Shown: positions 37,120-48,726 of the stretch, in pieces | Layout: the number at the start of each line of letters is the position of its first letter | How positions within the stretch are numbered: position 1 is the first letter of the stretch | NCBI GenBank assembly: GCA_023512835.1 | Contig: CM042087.1 | Coordinates: 53,546,765-53,610,764 of the forward strand | Source: Taxillus chinensis | Taxonomy: Eukaryota > Streptophyta > Magnoliopsida > Santalales > Loranthaceae | DNA: 64,000 nucleotides | Direction: 5' to 3' | Program-made: the position numbers and the translations under genes | The notes under the pieces: model-generated | The model's input: the letters and a program-made list of their open reading frames with translations, nothing else | What the model was told of the DNA's origin: nothing | Databases searched by the model: none

Positions 37120-40100
37120 CTATTGATGCTCTGGTAGGGGTGATAGTGGTATATATGACATCACAAAATAAACAGTACTATAGACGTGGAGACTGCAACG
37201 GGCAGCGCTCGGTTGGGAACTCTCCCCCAATATCAAATTGCAAGAACTTCGGCTAATCTCACCACTACAGAACTGTCCTGCAACCGGCACCCCCATAAAG
37301 TTATCTGTCAATGGGGAGCTATTAATCTTGGAGCTTCCAAAGAAAGACTCATCACGACCACAGCAGCAGAAGACCAGACCACCAAAAACTTCTCTTTTGT
37401 TCTTTTTTCCATTATCAGCACCTGCTGCCTTCGCAAAGTTTCTAAGATCTGCAGAGAACTTGCCCAGAGAAGATAATGCAATATTGCAATCTGAGTGATA
37501 GAATTGAAAGGCATCACCACTTTTAATACCAACTCCATTGACGTGAAGTTCTTGCTCATCTCCTCTGTTAGAACATAGTATCAAACAATTTTTAAAAAAA
37601 ACATCCAATTCATTCCTCATACAAATAGCTTTTCTAAATAACCAGTCTTGGGCAATTCTATAAAGAACCAGTTAAAAGATTACATAAAATAAAAAACGAA
37701 GCTCAATTATCTTACCCTAAAACTTCATGGAAAGCCAATGATGTTAGCAGCCTGACCTTTCTTGACTCCACCCCATATTTTCTTCTCTCCATAACTCCAA
37801 TATATAAATCAGGAATATCAATACCATTTCCCATCTGCATCAAACTATTAAGGTTAGGTAAAACAAAAGCACTCGGAGTAAATTTCTAGAGGGAAAAAAA
37901 ATAACAATGTTTATAAATCCGTCAAAGAGAAAGATTGTCTTCACAGCCCAGCAGAGCTTGTTTGGATGATTAGACCAAGGACCTCACTGCAAGAGTTCCA
38001 GGGTTTGAATCCAGTCACGGGTGGGGAAACAAAAAAGATTGTCTTTGCCATGGAATAGCTCAATAGTATAAAGCCGATTCGAGAAGATCCCCATCTCCCA
38101 AAAACTATTACTTAGGCAGGAAAAAAGAAAAAAGAAAAAAAGAAGCAGTGCATGCAGGTAATGTCATGGTGAGTCTTTGGATGGGAATCGGTAAATGGGC
38201 CCAATGTACTCCAAATAACACTTCATAAGCAAGGGTTGAAAGAAAATGAAACCAATGTCGATCAAATTTCAAGAAGTTTAACAATGGAATGGATAGGGTG
38301 TTAATTTATATCATCAGTTTTGCTCAATCAAACTTTGACTGTACGTATTATCCAGCTAATATTCGTTACATATGCTCGAGAGAAATAAAGGATAGCAAGT
38401 AATACCCAACAGGGCCACCACAAAATGAATCTTAACATATTCAAACTCAGTTGATAGAGTTGTTGACTAAAACAATACCCAATTACATATGAAACAATTC
38501 CATTTGTGCCCTACAGTGCCGAAAATCAGCACACCAAAAAATCACATGTCCTCTCCTTGCACCAGGAAATGCGTGCGTTAGGCATTAATCCTGGTATAAC
38601 CTATGCAAAATTATAATTCAACAACCTTAGCATAAAAGATCATTTCCTATGGGTGTTCAATCTCAACAAAAAGCACTTAAACAGCCACTTACATAATAAG
38701 AATAATTAACAAGAAAGAACTGCTAAGAAATTTTGTTAAATCATAAAATAGTGCGTAAGGTTACAATTTCTAGTGTCATAGAAAAAAAAAATAATTCAAA
38801 CACCAAAATTACAGTTGATGGCAAGCTTTACCTCATGATTGATATTCTCTAGAAGCCTTTCACCATCAAAAATCTCATTGCTCCCCTGCATTCTGGCAGT
38901 AAGCAAGGTGTATACATGATGACCATCGCTTTTAGCTGCTGCTACCTTGTATGTTGGACCGACTGGCAACAAGCCAGTCGACAAACCAAAAGAGAAGTGA
39001 ATTTCACCTGTACCTGCAGTTAGATTAGCTAAAACAATAAAAACTGACCAAGCCAATAAGAGTATGCTATTAGATATTCAAAATTTGAAGTAGATATAAT
39101 AAAATATCTAAAAGAACAGTCAAAGATAATGATAGAGCAGTAAACCTACCTTCAAACTATCGACAATATTGCTTACTGCTATGTAAAATAAAAAGGAGGT
39201 GGCGCTAAACAGTAAGAACGTAAGGGAGAGATGCCTATTTATTGACATATAGGATCATGCCCAATACAGCCCACCAAAATCAGCAAACCAGCTACCAGTA
39301 TCAAATGCCAAACTCACTTACTTTTTTAAGTCTACATGACAGAAACATTAACAGCACAGAGGTGACCCTCAATCCCAAACTTCCACTGAATACTGTTAGG
39401 CTAATTGGTGCCTGTTTTGGAGTATATTTTAATGTGTTTAATTATATTTTCATCTCATTTATACTTAAATTCATATTTTTATGCCTTAACAGTCATTTGC
39501 AGTATTTTTAGAGACTTTATATTGTTTTGTAGCATTTTATAGTAATTTCCAAAGATACTGTAGTGTATTGGAAAAGTTGAACAATTTTAAAGTTAATTGC
39601 TGAGCCTGGAGCAATGCTCGATACCATGAGCATCGAGCACAAGAAGAGAAGTCAAGCAGGCCTCGAGCGTGAGCCTTGAGCTGCACTACATAGAGACGAG
39701 CAAGAGCCTGCTTGACTTTTAGCATCAAGCAAGCTCGAGCAGAACTCCTCGAGCATGTTTCTAGGGCAGCACACACACATCAGTGCTCGATATACCATTC
39801 CAGGCTCTGCTCAATACTCAACATCGAGCATCAAGCAGCACATTGAGCATCTCAACCAGGAGCATCAAGTAGCACTCCGACACGCTAATTCGTCCAGCCT
39901 TCGACCCAATTTTGCCCCGAGTCCTATTTTTAATGAAATCATGTATATTGGGAGGAGCAAATGAATATTTCTGACTCTAATAATCAAAGACAAAGAAGAA
40001 AAGTTGCAACTCTATATATGACCTACTAGGATTCTTTAGAAAGGATCCTTGGCCTCCTACACCATGTACATAGTCTTGGAGGGAATCATGGTTTGAGAGC

Positions 40101-43100
40101 TGCAAAAAGAGCTACAAGGGCCATCTATGGTACATGTGGCTGAGCTTTGGGACTTAGAGCAAGAGGAAAAAGGCTTTACGAGAGATGACGGCACCAGCCT
40201 TAGCTGGACAACTTAGGATTTGTAATCAATTTAGTTTGGTTGTCTCTCTTCTTGTAACCCAAAATCCTAAGTTTGTTCTTGTAATTGTTTTATATGATTT
40301 TTATATTTATAAATTGATATTTATATTTATTGTGTTGGTTATTTAATTGATTATTTCTTTATATGAATTCTTGTGAATTAATTAAAAGTGTAATTGATTA
40401 ATTCTTGGACTAGAATTAATTACTTAGTTCATGACCTTAAGTTTAATTGTGAAAGATTGAGAGGCAAAGTAATTAGCCAAAAACATAGCGCGACCTAAGA
40501 TAGACTTAAGTTGCGAGAACCCGAGTCGCGCCCTAGGAAACCGAACTAAAGCTAGTGAAGAGCTAGTTTGAGGCTCAATGACTCTCAAACCTAAATGGTT
40601 ACCTATCCGCTAAGCTAGGATAGCACGCAATCACGTCACTAAAAAGAAAGTGATCAATGTATTAGAGAGTTAAATTTTTAATCAGAACAAAAAACATAAT
40701 TAATATATAGCATATTTAATGAAAGTCTTATCACAAAAGTCCAACCTCCATACTAGAAGTGCAAAACCATTACAATACCTTTTACCATTTGCTCACTCAT
40801 CATAGTAATTTAAGACTTAGGATAGATTAGATAATTATTATTTATTTGTTTTATCTTTTATGCCATTTATGTCAAGCCCTAGTGTATGCAATTGACCCGA
40901 TAAGCAACGCTTTCTCTATGGGATCGATCCTCCTACCCTATCCATATAGGTTAAATTAAATAATTATAAATATTTTTATGAGCGTTATGACACGCTTAAC
41001 AAAGACCCTCAAGAATATATAAAGGCAGACCATCATACAGGTGTATTAATAAATATCCAGTGTCTGGTTTGCTTGCACAACCCAATATTACAACTTCTTA
41101 GACAATCCAGTATTCAAATTTGCCATGGGCCTCAATCCAAGTACAAGGATAAGGGTTACAAGAAGAGAGAAAACCATTGAGGCACTAAAAATGACACAAA
41201 AGGTTCCCTGAGTTCGGCACCCTCAAGTGCTCCTGCTATGGCCAAGAGACCACATGTACTGGAATTGTTAATTAAGCCATTCAGAAATCCCAAAGGTATA
41301 ATGTTATAATGTTAGTAAGATAGTTACTGCATAAAAGGTATAAGGGTCATGCATACTTGAGATCCCTCTTTTAACTACAAAGCCAAGAAAAAATATTTAC
41401 ACTCAGCAAATTGGGGCCAGATTATTATTACTTGTCTTGGAATATAATAAACAATCTGTCAGAAAATGAAATAAACATATGATCCTTAGAATCACAAATT
41501 ACCATAGTTATTTAAGGGCGCAAGGTCCACTCAAGGCACAAAGGTCGTGCCTTGCCTAAGCATAAGGCACAAAAAAAAAGCAAGCCTAAAGGAAATGAGG
41601 CGCACTTTTTTTAAAAGAAATTATAAAATATACTAATAAAATAAACAAATCCATTTAAATATAAATAAATCAGTAGACTCAATGCTCTCAATTATAACAA
41701 ACTAATCAAATGTAAAATTATGACACATCTAATAGCAAAAAAAAAATAAGAGACATCTTAGATTTTTAGATAATAATATATGTATTTAATCAGCAAATGA
41801 AAACTTGCATAAAAAATACAGAAGACAAAAAAAATATAGGATAAAAACATATTTAATTAGGGAGAAGATAAAAGATGCCAGACTAGATAAAAAAACAATT
41901 GGCTAAAAAAATGTCAAGTACACACTTGCAACTTATACGAGTGAGGTAGAGACAATAGAAACACCAGGAAGAACAAACAACCAAAAAAGAAAAAAAATAC
42001 AGCAAACCAAAGAAAGATATGAATGGCTGAGAACAACCTAGTGATGAGAGATGGAAGACGACAAACTTGCATCTTGCAGCGTTAAAAAGAAAAAAGGAAA
42101 AAAACTTGAAAGAGGCAGAGAAGAGAAACAAGAGAAGCGAAGCAAGAAGAGAGAAGAACAAACAAAGAAGAAAATCAAAGAAGAACCAGAAAGCTTTGTG
42201 TTCGTCGACAAACTTTGTGTTCATGTTCGCAAGAGGCTTCGCGTTTGCGGGAGACTTCGTGTTCAATGTCAACAGACTTAGTGTTCACTATCAACAGACT
42301 TCGCATTTGCGCTTGCAGGAGGCTTTGCATTCACTGTCGACAGACTTTGCTTTTACGTTCACTGGAGGTTTCGCATTTGCAAGCAAAAATTCCTTTTTTT
42401 GTTTTATCTTTACAGCCAAATGTCTCATTTCCTCAAGGCACGCCTTCTTGGCACCTTGAACCTAGGAAAGAAGCGCCAAAAGGCATGCTTAAGCTGCGCT
42501 TTGCGGAAGATGCCTCGCCTGCGAGGAAAAGGAGGGCAGACCCTACACCCACCTAAGACTTGCACCTAGGCGCACCTTTAACAACTATGCAAATTACATA
42601 TGCTTTTCAAGAAACCAACGCACATCTAAAATGCTATATTAAATATGTTTTAGAATCAAAATAGAGTAAATTATCGCCCAAGTAAGCAAAAGGAAAAAAA
42701 GAGAATTACCATGAGGCTTGTTTCTATCCTTTGCAAACACAAGGGCAATGGCATCAGTAAAGTATTGCCGACTTTCACAAACAGTTCCGGAGTACTTTGA
42801 AGTTGCACATTGATATAAGAAATTACTACTGGGATTGCCTACAATTGAAGTATCGGTAGACAAGGCACAATCTGCAACATATGATAACGATAGGCTGTCA
42901 GGCATCAACTAAACCTTCAAAATCTGTGCTGCAGTGAACATAGAGAAAAGAAAAAGAGCAGCCAAATCACACTAAAGGTAGAAGTCACCATAACACCAAA
43001 TGTTAAGCTACCAATACTTAGAGATTAACTTACAACTAAGAGCATTCACTTTGAATTTCTTATATTTTCTCCTAGATTTTCACTAAAAATGACAATGCCT

Positions 43101-45627
43101 AAAATTTTATCCTAAAATTTACTCATTTACAAAAAAAACTTTTACATCTCATTTCCTATATTTTTTTATTTTATTAAAATAATATTCTTATATTCTTTTT
43201 TTTCTTTTACTTATTATAATCATTCAAAAATTAATGTGTTAAAAATAATATAAAAATTATTTTTAGAGAATGAATAATAAATCCCTAAATTTAGAAAAAT
43301 ACTATTCATTTCCTATCTCTATATTTTATTTTAGGAAAACTGATAGATGACTATTTTTATTAAAAATCTAAAAAAAATTTAAATTATAAGAAAAGTATAT
43401 ATATAGAAAATCTGATATTTAAATTTTACTTTATTTTTTTATAAAGTAACATTTTGTGTACACTAAAAACTCTACACATACGTCACGACTCACGAGGGAC
43501 CATCAAAAAGAACAAAGAGCAGCCCAATCACACTGAAGGTAGAAGTAGCCAGCCATAACACCAAACTTTAAGCTACACATACCTTGAGATTAACTTGCAA
43601 CTAATGTTGCATGAAACATTTTGTTTACGTTGAAAACTCTAAACATAAGTCATGAGTGTCCATTCAAAATTCCAAAAAGAATAATTTCTTTAAAACACAT
43701 AAGACCCATGGCCCAATGGAAATTGCATAACCAAAACCCAGAAAAACATAAAAAATAAAAGTAAAATTAAAATCAAAACATTCCTAAAGCAGCTCCCAAA
43801 TTAACATAATTAATTAGAACTAATCTCTAGATAGTTTATCCTGGTAGTTTTCCTGCAAAGGGGAGCATACACCAAATCAGCAACCTTGGCTATAAACAAA
43901 AAGATGGTCAGTTCACAATTACTCTATCACATTTTAAACTTTAATGCAATTAATAGTTAAGACGCCCAGTATATAGATTTTTTTAAACAAACTTCCTTTG
44001 TTGTCTCGTTAGACAAAAAATGAGATGCTTAGGCCTAAGCACGCAAAGCAAAAATTCTGGGCAATACAAATACAAAAAGAATTTTAAAAAAAAATCAGAT
44101 TCATATATTTAGTTAAATGAATCTTGGGGCCTTCAATATTTCCAACTGACATTTAGTGGGGAGAACTAGCAAAATGAATAAAAGACACAAAGTATGCCAA
44201 GACCCACTCACCTAAAGTATTAAGAATGGGTTTCATGTCAACAGATGAAGCCTATATCACCAATGATGTCAGAGTTAGCATGTTGCAAGATCCATCAACA
44301 AAGAAATCATCCCCGCTCAAGCTTTTAATGAAGAAAAATAAAATGACAACAAATTTATTTAAGCAAATAAAAAAACACTGGCTCACTCCAAATATTAGAA
44401 TGGCATCCGGGGTTCTGCAATGCGAGACAGACTCAGTGTAATCGCTGATATTCATCGCAAACTTTTCGATCATAGCAGCTTTACATGTCTGAAAGTAACA
44501 ATAAAGTCTAAAGGCAAGTCAGAAGTTATCCCCAATACATGCATCGGAACTTGGTAAAAAGGGTAAACGAGTAATTTTTTATGATAATAAAGTTAATAGA
44601 CAGTCAGCGTCCATGAATCTAAAAAATGGCCTAGGTGGGTTGCATAGCTGGCAAGGGTCGTCCAAGCGCCCAGGCACCCACCAATCTTCTTAGAACCTAC
44701 TTTTATACTGCTTTTGTGTTAATACTGACTGGAAATACACAAGCTAACCATCTAGCCATGGATTAATCCATACGAGCATTACGTTATTAGGCCGCCATAA
44801 TGGGATCGCATCAACTTTTAATCCGGGGAGGAACCCAACCGTCAAAACGATCCCATGACCATCAACGTAGTAGTCACCATCTTCAGCCGATTCCCATTTG
44901 ACCTACGCGGTCATTATAAGCAATATTGAGTTCCTCGGACAGACAAAATTTTAAGGAAATTATAACAACAAAAAAACCCATCCTCTGCCAGTGATTACAT
45001 CTTAGCAGACCTCTCTAAGTTCTTCAGTAAGCGCCTCTCTGCCAATGATTCCAGGAGATTCAGAAGTAATAACCGGAACTTTAGAGCCAAACTTCTCTGT
45101 TATCTGCACCATAGTTTTCCAACCAAGCCTTAATTGCATAACACAGAGACGACCTTAATCGAGCAAATTACGAAGAGGGTATCATCGGAGAACCAAGTCA
45201 TACGATTCGGTGGGTGGCTTCCAAATCGAACGACCCAACGCAGGCAAGAGCGAAGTGAGGTCGAATCGGCCTCGACAGGACCTTAGCCATGACTTCATCG
45301 ACAGCAGCCTGAAATTTATTTTTTGAGATCGATAAAAAACAAGTGAGAGGTTAGGGTTTAGCTTGGGGATTGAATTTGGAAAGTTGGGATAGAGAGAGAG
45401 GGGGGGTGTACAGTGAGATTAGGGTTGAGGGAGAGAGCGGAGGCGAGCTTAGGGCGAGAGAGGACGCGACTGCAGGCGGCGTACCAGGAGCGGCTAACGC
45501 ACGCCGCGGATGCGAAGGCCAAGGCAGGGAGCCTGGAGAGTATGCTCTGGAGGACATCTGCGTTCACCGCATCGAAAACTCTTCCCCTTCCCCTTCCCCT
45601 TCCCCTGCCCCTGCTTGTTTGTTCCAT
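37120..45627 (-). CDS. F-box protein with FIST domains (ten exons)
   Basis: Exons on the - strand: 45627-45412, 45308-45204, 45103-45011, 44902-44783, 44488-44387, 44251-44212, 42871-42710, 39013-38832, 37834-37716, 37564-37120. All junctions are GT-AG, phases agree, and the total is 1584 bp or 527 aa plus stop. Exon 1 has a Gly-Arg run then an F-box (VNADVLQSILSRLPALAFAS, residues about 21-60), which in this class binds SKP1 in SCF ubiquitin ligases. Later exons give FIST-domain sequence: IRPHFALACV, GIVLTVGFLPGLKVDAIPL, YTSDA-like YFTDAIALVFAKDRN, then the C-terminal FIST region GLVFCCCGRDESFFG, NFMGVPVAGQFCSGEI and CSLHVYSTV. FIST is regarded as a small-ligand sensory domain; the substrate is unknown. 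No lesion is seen. Confidence 0.92.
37942..38033 (+). mobile_element. Short tRNA-related SINE in an F-box gene intron
   Basis: A 92-bp unit holds an A-box-like tggatgattagacc and a B-box-like gggtttgaatcc. It ends in an A-rich tail and is flanked by a perfect 12-bp duplication aaagattgtctt (37930-37941 and 38034-38045). It is antisense to the host gene, in the intron between exons 8 and 9. Confidence 0.8.
39394..41001 (+). mobile_element. Solo LTR of a Ty3/gypsy (Athila/Tat-like) element in an intron
   Basis: The 1608-bp sequence starts TGTTAGGCTAATTGGTG and ends GACACGCTTAACA, flanked by aatac (39389-39393) and aagac (41002-41006), a TSD with one change. The phrase ctatgggatcgatcctcc near the 3' end resembles Athila/Tat LTRs as I recall them. 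The cluster 39600-39860 repeats atcgagca and ctcgagc motifs. It lies in intron 7 of the F-box gene, which still has usable splice sites. Confidence 0.75.
41503..42589. mobile_element. Non-autonomous hAT element (1087 bp) in an intron
   Basis: The ends are inverted repeats (CATAGTTATTTAAGGGCGC and, reversed, CATAGTTGTTAAAGGTGCGC). The flanks are a perfect 8-bp duplication caaattac (41495-41502 and 42590-42597), the hAT signature. The interior has no transposase; an AAGA-rich stretch and a ttcgc-rich stretch give only incidental ORFs. It sits in intron 7 of the F-box gene, 120 bp from exon 7. Confidence 0.85.
45540..45627 (-). repeat. Hexanucleotide repeat coding the Gly-Arg run of the F-box protein
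   Basis: On the + strand cttccc is repeated four times (about 45579-45605), followed by variants. Read on the - strand in frame it encodes RGRGRGRGRGR at residues 6-16, just upstream of the F-box. Confidence 0.85.
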
Positions 45628-47381
45628 TCCGATTTCTGTATCTTCTGACTGCTGCCTCTCAAGTCAAGTCGAGGGTATGATACGATTTCTTCGTAATTTC
45701 ATAGAAATATGAGGATAGAAATTTTGTGCCAAAAAAATGAAAATTGCAGTTGGTACATATGAGCGCATTTGTAGTTAAGTTTTTTTTTTTTCTTTGTTTT
45801 TTTAAAAGCACATTGCTTGGTTTTGTCTTTTCTTTTTTTATTTTTGGTCGTGTTTAGATTTTAGTTTTCTTCCATCAAAGTATGTAGTTAGTAAAATTTT
45901 CAATAAACTTATTTAGTGATATTAATACCAAATTATACTCAATATCTTAATTATAAATTTTATTAAAATTTAAATTCAGAGACATTAGTTAGTAAAATTT
46001 AATTAGATTAAATTTTAAAATTTATAATTAAAATTAAAATCTAAATTGTAAGTATGATTTGTAGTACATAGCTTATTATTGAAACTTTTAGCTTGTAAAA
46101 ACTTAGAGGATTTGTCAAACTTAATAATTTTTAACTACTTTAAAAATATATATTTTTTAAATATTAGATTATTCTCTCTCTGTCTGCAACATTCCGAATG
46201 TTGGTGACAGATGGGAGATGGGAATATCAGAGATCAGGAATCAGGAAAATCGAAGACCAGGAGATTTGGCGAAGGTTTTACCAGTCCGGTGGTGCGGCGG
46301 CAATTCAAACGGCAATGGTAGATCACAAATGACGGCTTCCCTTGTTCCAGCGACGATGAGGCGGTTCTGGTGCGACAGCATTTGACAGCTTGCCTTGTTC
46401 AAGTTTGGTCAGGTTAGGTCCGGAGAATGGTGGGAGAGCTGTGGCAGTGGAGAGGACTGTTGCGGAGAGGTCTGAGACTTGCAATGGAAAGCTGTGGTGG
46501 TGGAGAGGAGTGAAACGCGAAAGTCTGGGACTTGCGACAGGGAGCTATGACGGTGAATAGTGTCAGCATGAGAGAGATGAGAAACGAAAGAATAAATAAA
46601 TAAATAATAAAATAATATTTGACTAGTGAAAATTTATTAGCCAAATTTAACTAAACATTGAATATCATATAATAATAATAACTAATCGAAAATTTTTTAT
46701 ACTTTTTAAATAATTTTTAACTAAAATTTAATTCAAAAATAAATATCATAAAACAATGTCTCAACTTTTTATTAATAGTTAATAAAAACAGTTATTTCAC
46801 TGCAAGTCTATCTTAGAAGTGGCTAGCGATACGACGTACAGGACCAGAGGTAGCATTATGCATTGGTGAGGGTGTGCAGCGTAAATTTATTTTTATTCGT
46901 TTGGTAATTGATAATTTGGTGTTATTATGTTATTTAATTATATTTAAATTATTAAAATTTTAATTTAAAAAAATTTTAAAATATATTCATAATATTTAAT
47001 GTATTATCAATTTGTGGTTGTGTCTCATTTTAATAAGTGAATTTGTATTAATTTAAATAATCTTATTTGTAATAAATATTAAATATCCTAACAAAAATTC
47101 CTAGAGTTGGAAAATGAAACTTACTGCAGAGTATAGGGGATCGCATTTGAAACTCTCTGGGTAAACAGGCATTGAATCAAAAAAAATGTTATCCAGCCTA
47201 AAATTGAATGTTAACCAGGCCTTGAGTTCAGGTGCATAGATCATAGTTCTGAACTTCTCTCTAGGTTTTGAAGCATATATAAAATATGCATATGAAGTAT
47301 TCATTAGATTTGTTATTGAGCTTTAGGAAAATTAATATTATTGTGTGGTAAGGATTATTAATGTTTTAATTTAATATTCAG
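45628..47381. other. Intergenic, F-box gene promoter side; possible repeat at 46180-46750
   Basis: Mostly AT-rich. The GC-richer block at 46190-46570 followed by aataaataaataataaaataat resembles the element at 14755-15040, so it may be another copy of the same non-autonomous family. No gene is seen. Confidence 0.4.
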
Positions 47382-48476
47382 CCATGGTTGGTATTTTACC
47401 TTTGTACAAGGGTTTGTATATTTAGCAATTATATACTTACAAGGATTCACCACAAAGCATATGGTTAACCTATGGAAAACATATGAAAAGTGGTCTGAGT
47501 TCTGATGGGTTCTCAAGGGTTGACCAAGGGTTCCTTGGCTTTCCGCTACTACCAAGCACAACTCAAGTTTAAAACCACAAAGGCAAGCTAATCAATGGAA
47601 ACGCTGATGGTTATGGAATGATGTATTTGTCTATTTTACAACTAGAATCATAAATATTTTATTTGACATTGACAACATGTGTTTTTGGTCATTCCAGTGC
47701 TGCCCCGTCATGATAATGAGGGCTTTTATTCCTGGCTTGAAAAGGAAATACCCTCCTTGTGGGTATTTTTCTACTTGCCTTTTGGTTGTTGGTTTGATCC
47801 TATTTTATTGGACAATACGTTTACCTCAACCTAGGGTTTATGAGTTGAAGTCCAAAGGGCATCACTTATAAATACTATTTCTAATGGAAGAGTGGTTTAA
47901 GGAAAGATGAAGCCTATGGTATTGTTTAGATTAAAACTTGGGGCCTTTTCAAGTGGTGTAACAAGTAGAGAATACAAATTTCTCTGTGCCTGCTTCCTAC
48001 CTCTAGCTCCTATTGATTTGATTTTTTTAATGTATTGCAACATCCATATGTATACGGGGTGCTAGTGATTGAAGCAATGATAACTTTTATTGGTCAAATA
48101 TCGGTTCTGTACTTGATTGCAATTTTTGGTGCTGCCACCACTACCCTAGTAAATAAATTCAATGCTTTTGCACTTTCTTTCTCCAAAAAATACACCCTTT
48201 TGTATGCATTTTTCTATCACAAATGCACTCAAGGATTCATTACCCAGGTGACGACAGCTAGAAAGGCAGTGTCTTTGTTGTTGTCCTACTTGATATTTAA
48301 AAAGCCATTGACTAAGCAAGTTGAGTCAGGGTTTAATCCCATTTGCTAATCTCTATGGGCATCATAAGGAAGATGCATTCAGATCATAAAATCCCCAACT
48401 TCAAAGGTTTAATCCCATTTGCTAATCTGAAGGATGGAAGTTCTTCCAGTGAAGGGAGGAGACAACTATTAAAATG
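47382..48476 (+). pseudogene. Nucleotide-sugar transporter (UDP-galactose/UDP-glucose type) pseudogene
   Basis: Pieces on the + strand match plant UTR2/4/6-type transporters of the SLC35B group. 47382-47570 gives [28 protein letters not shown] and, after a 1-nt shift, [15 protein letters not shown]. 47695-47805 gives [18 protein letters not shown] and LLVVGLILF. 48035-48149 gives [13 protein letters not shown] and ATFIGQ-like [20 protein letters not shown]. After a probable intron (48150-48246), [21 protein letters not shown] follows. The first and third exon groups retain intron-like gaps, so it is not a processed copy. Internal exons between 47805 and 48030 are missing, and stops or frameshifts are present near 47498 and 48345. 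Confidence 0.85.
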
Positions 48477-48662
48477 AAGAAGAGCCTTTAGTTTAAAGAT
48501 TATAATAATTTTGCCAATTTTTCTTTATTTTTTCAGTTTTCATGTAACATCCATTACATATGTAACAAATAGATAGGAAATGGGGGTGATTAGCTGGTCT
48601 TTTTTGCATGAAAAGGAGAGATGATAATTAACCAGGTTTTTCTTCCTCGGTGGCAAAATTGT

Positions 48663-48664
<2 letters not shown>

Positions 48665-48723
<59 letters not shown>
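48665..48723. repeat. TA dinucleotide microsatellite
   Basis: About 29 consecutive TA units lie between the two pseudogenes. Confidence 0.95.

Positions 48724-48726
<3 letters not shown>

Noticed and set aside
37942..38033. A tRNA gene, from its A-box and B-box-like motifs
   Set aside because: No cloverleaf arms or anticodon stem could be folded; the 12-bp duplication and A-rich end indicate a SINE.
42051..42556. Lys/Glu-rich and other ORFs inside the 1.1-kb hAT element
   Set aside because: Purine-rich filler between hAT ends, open in several frames and not transposase-like.
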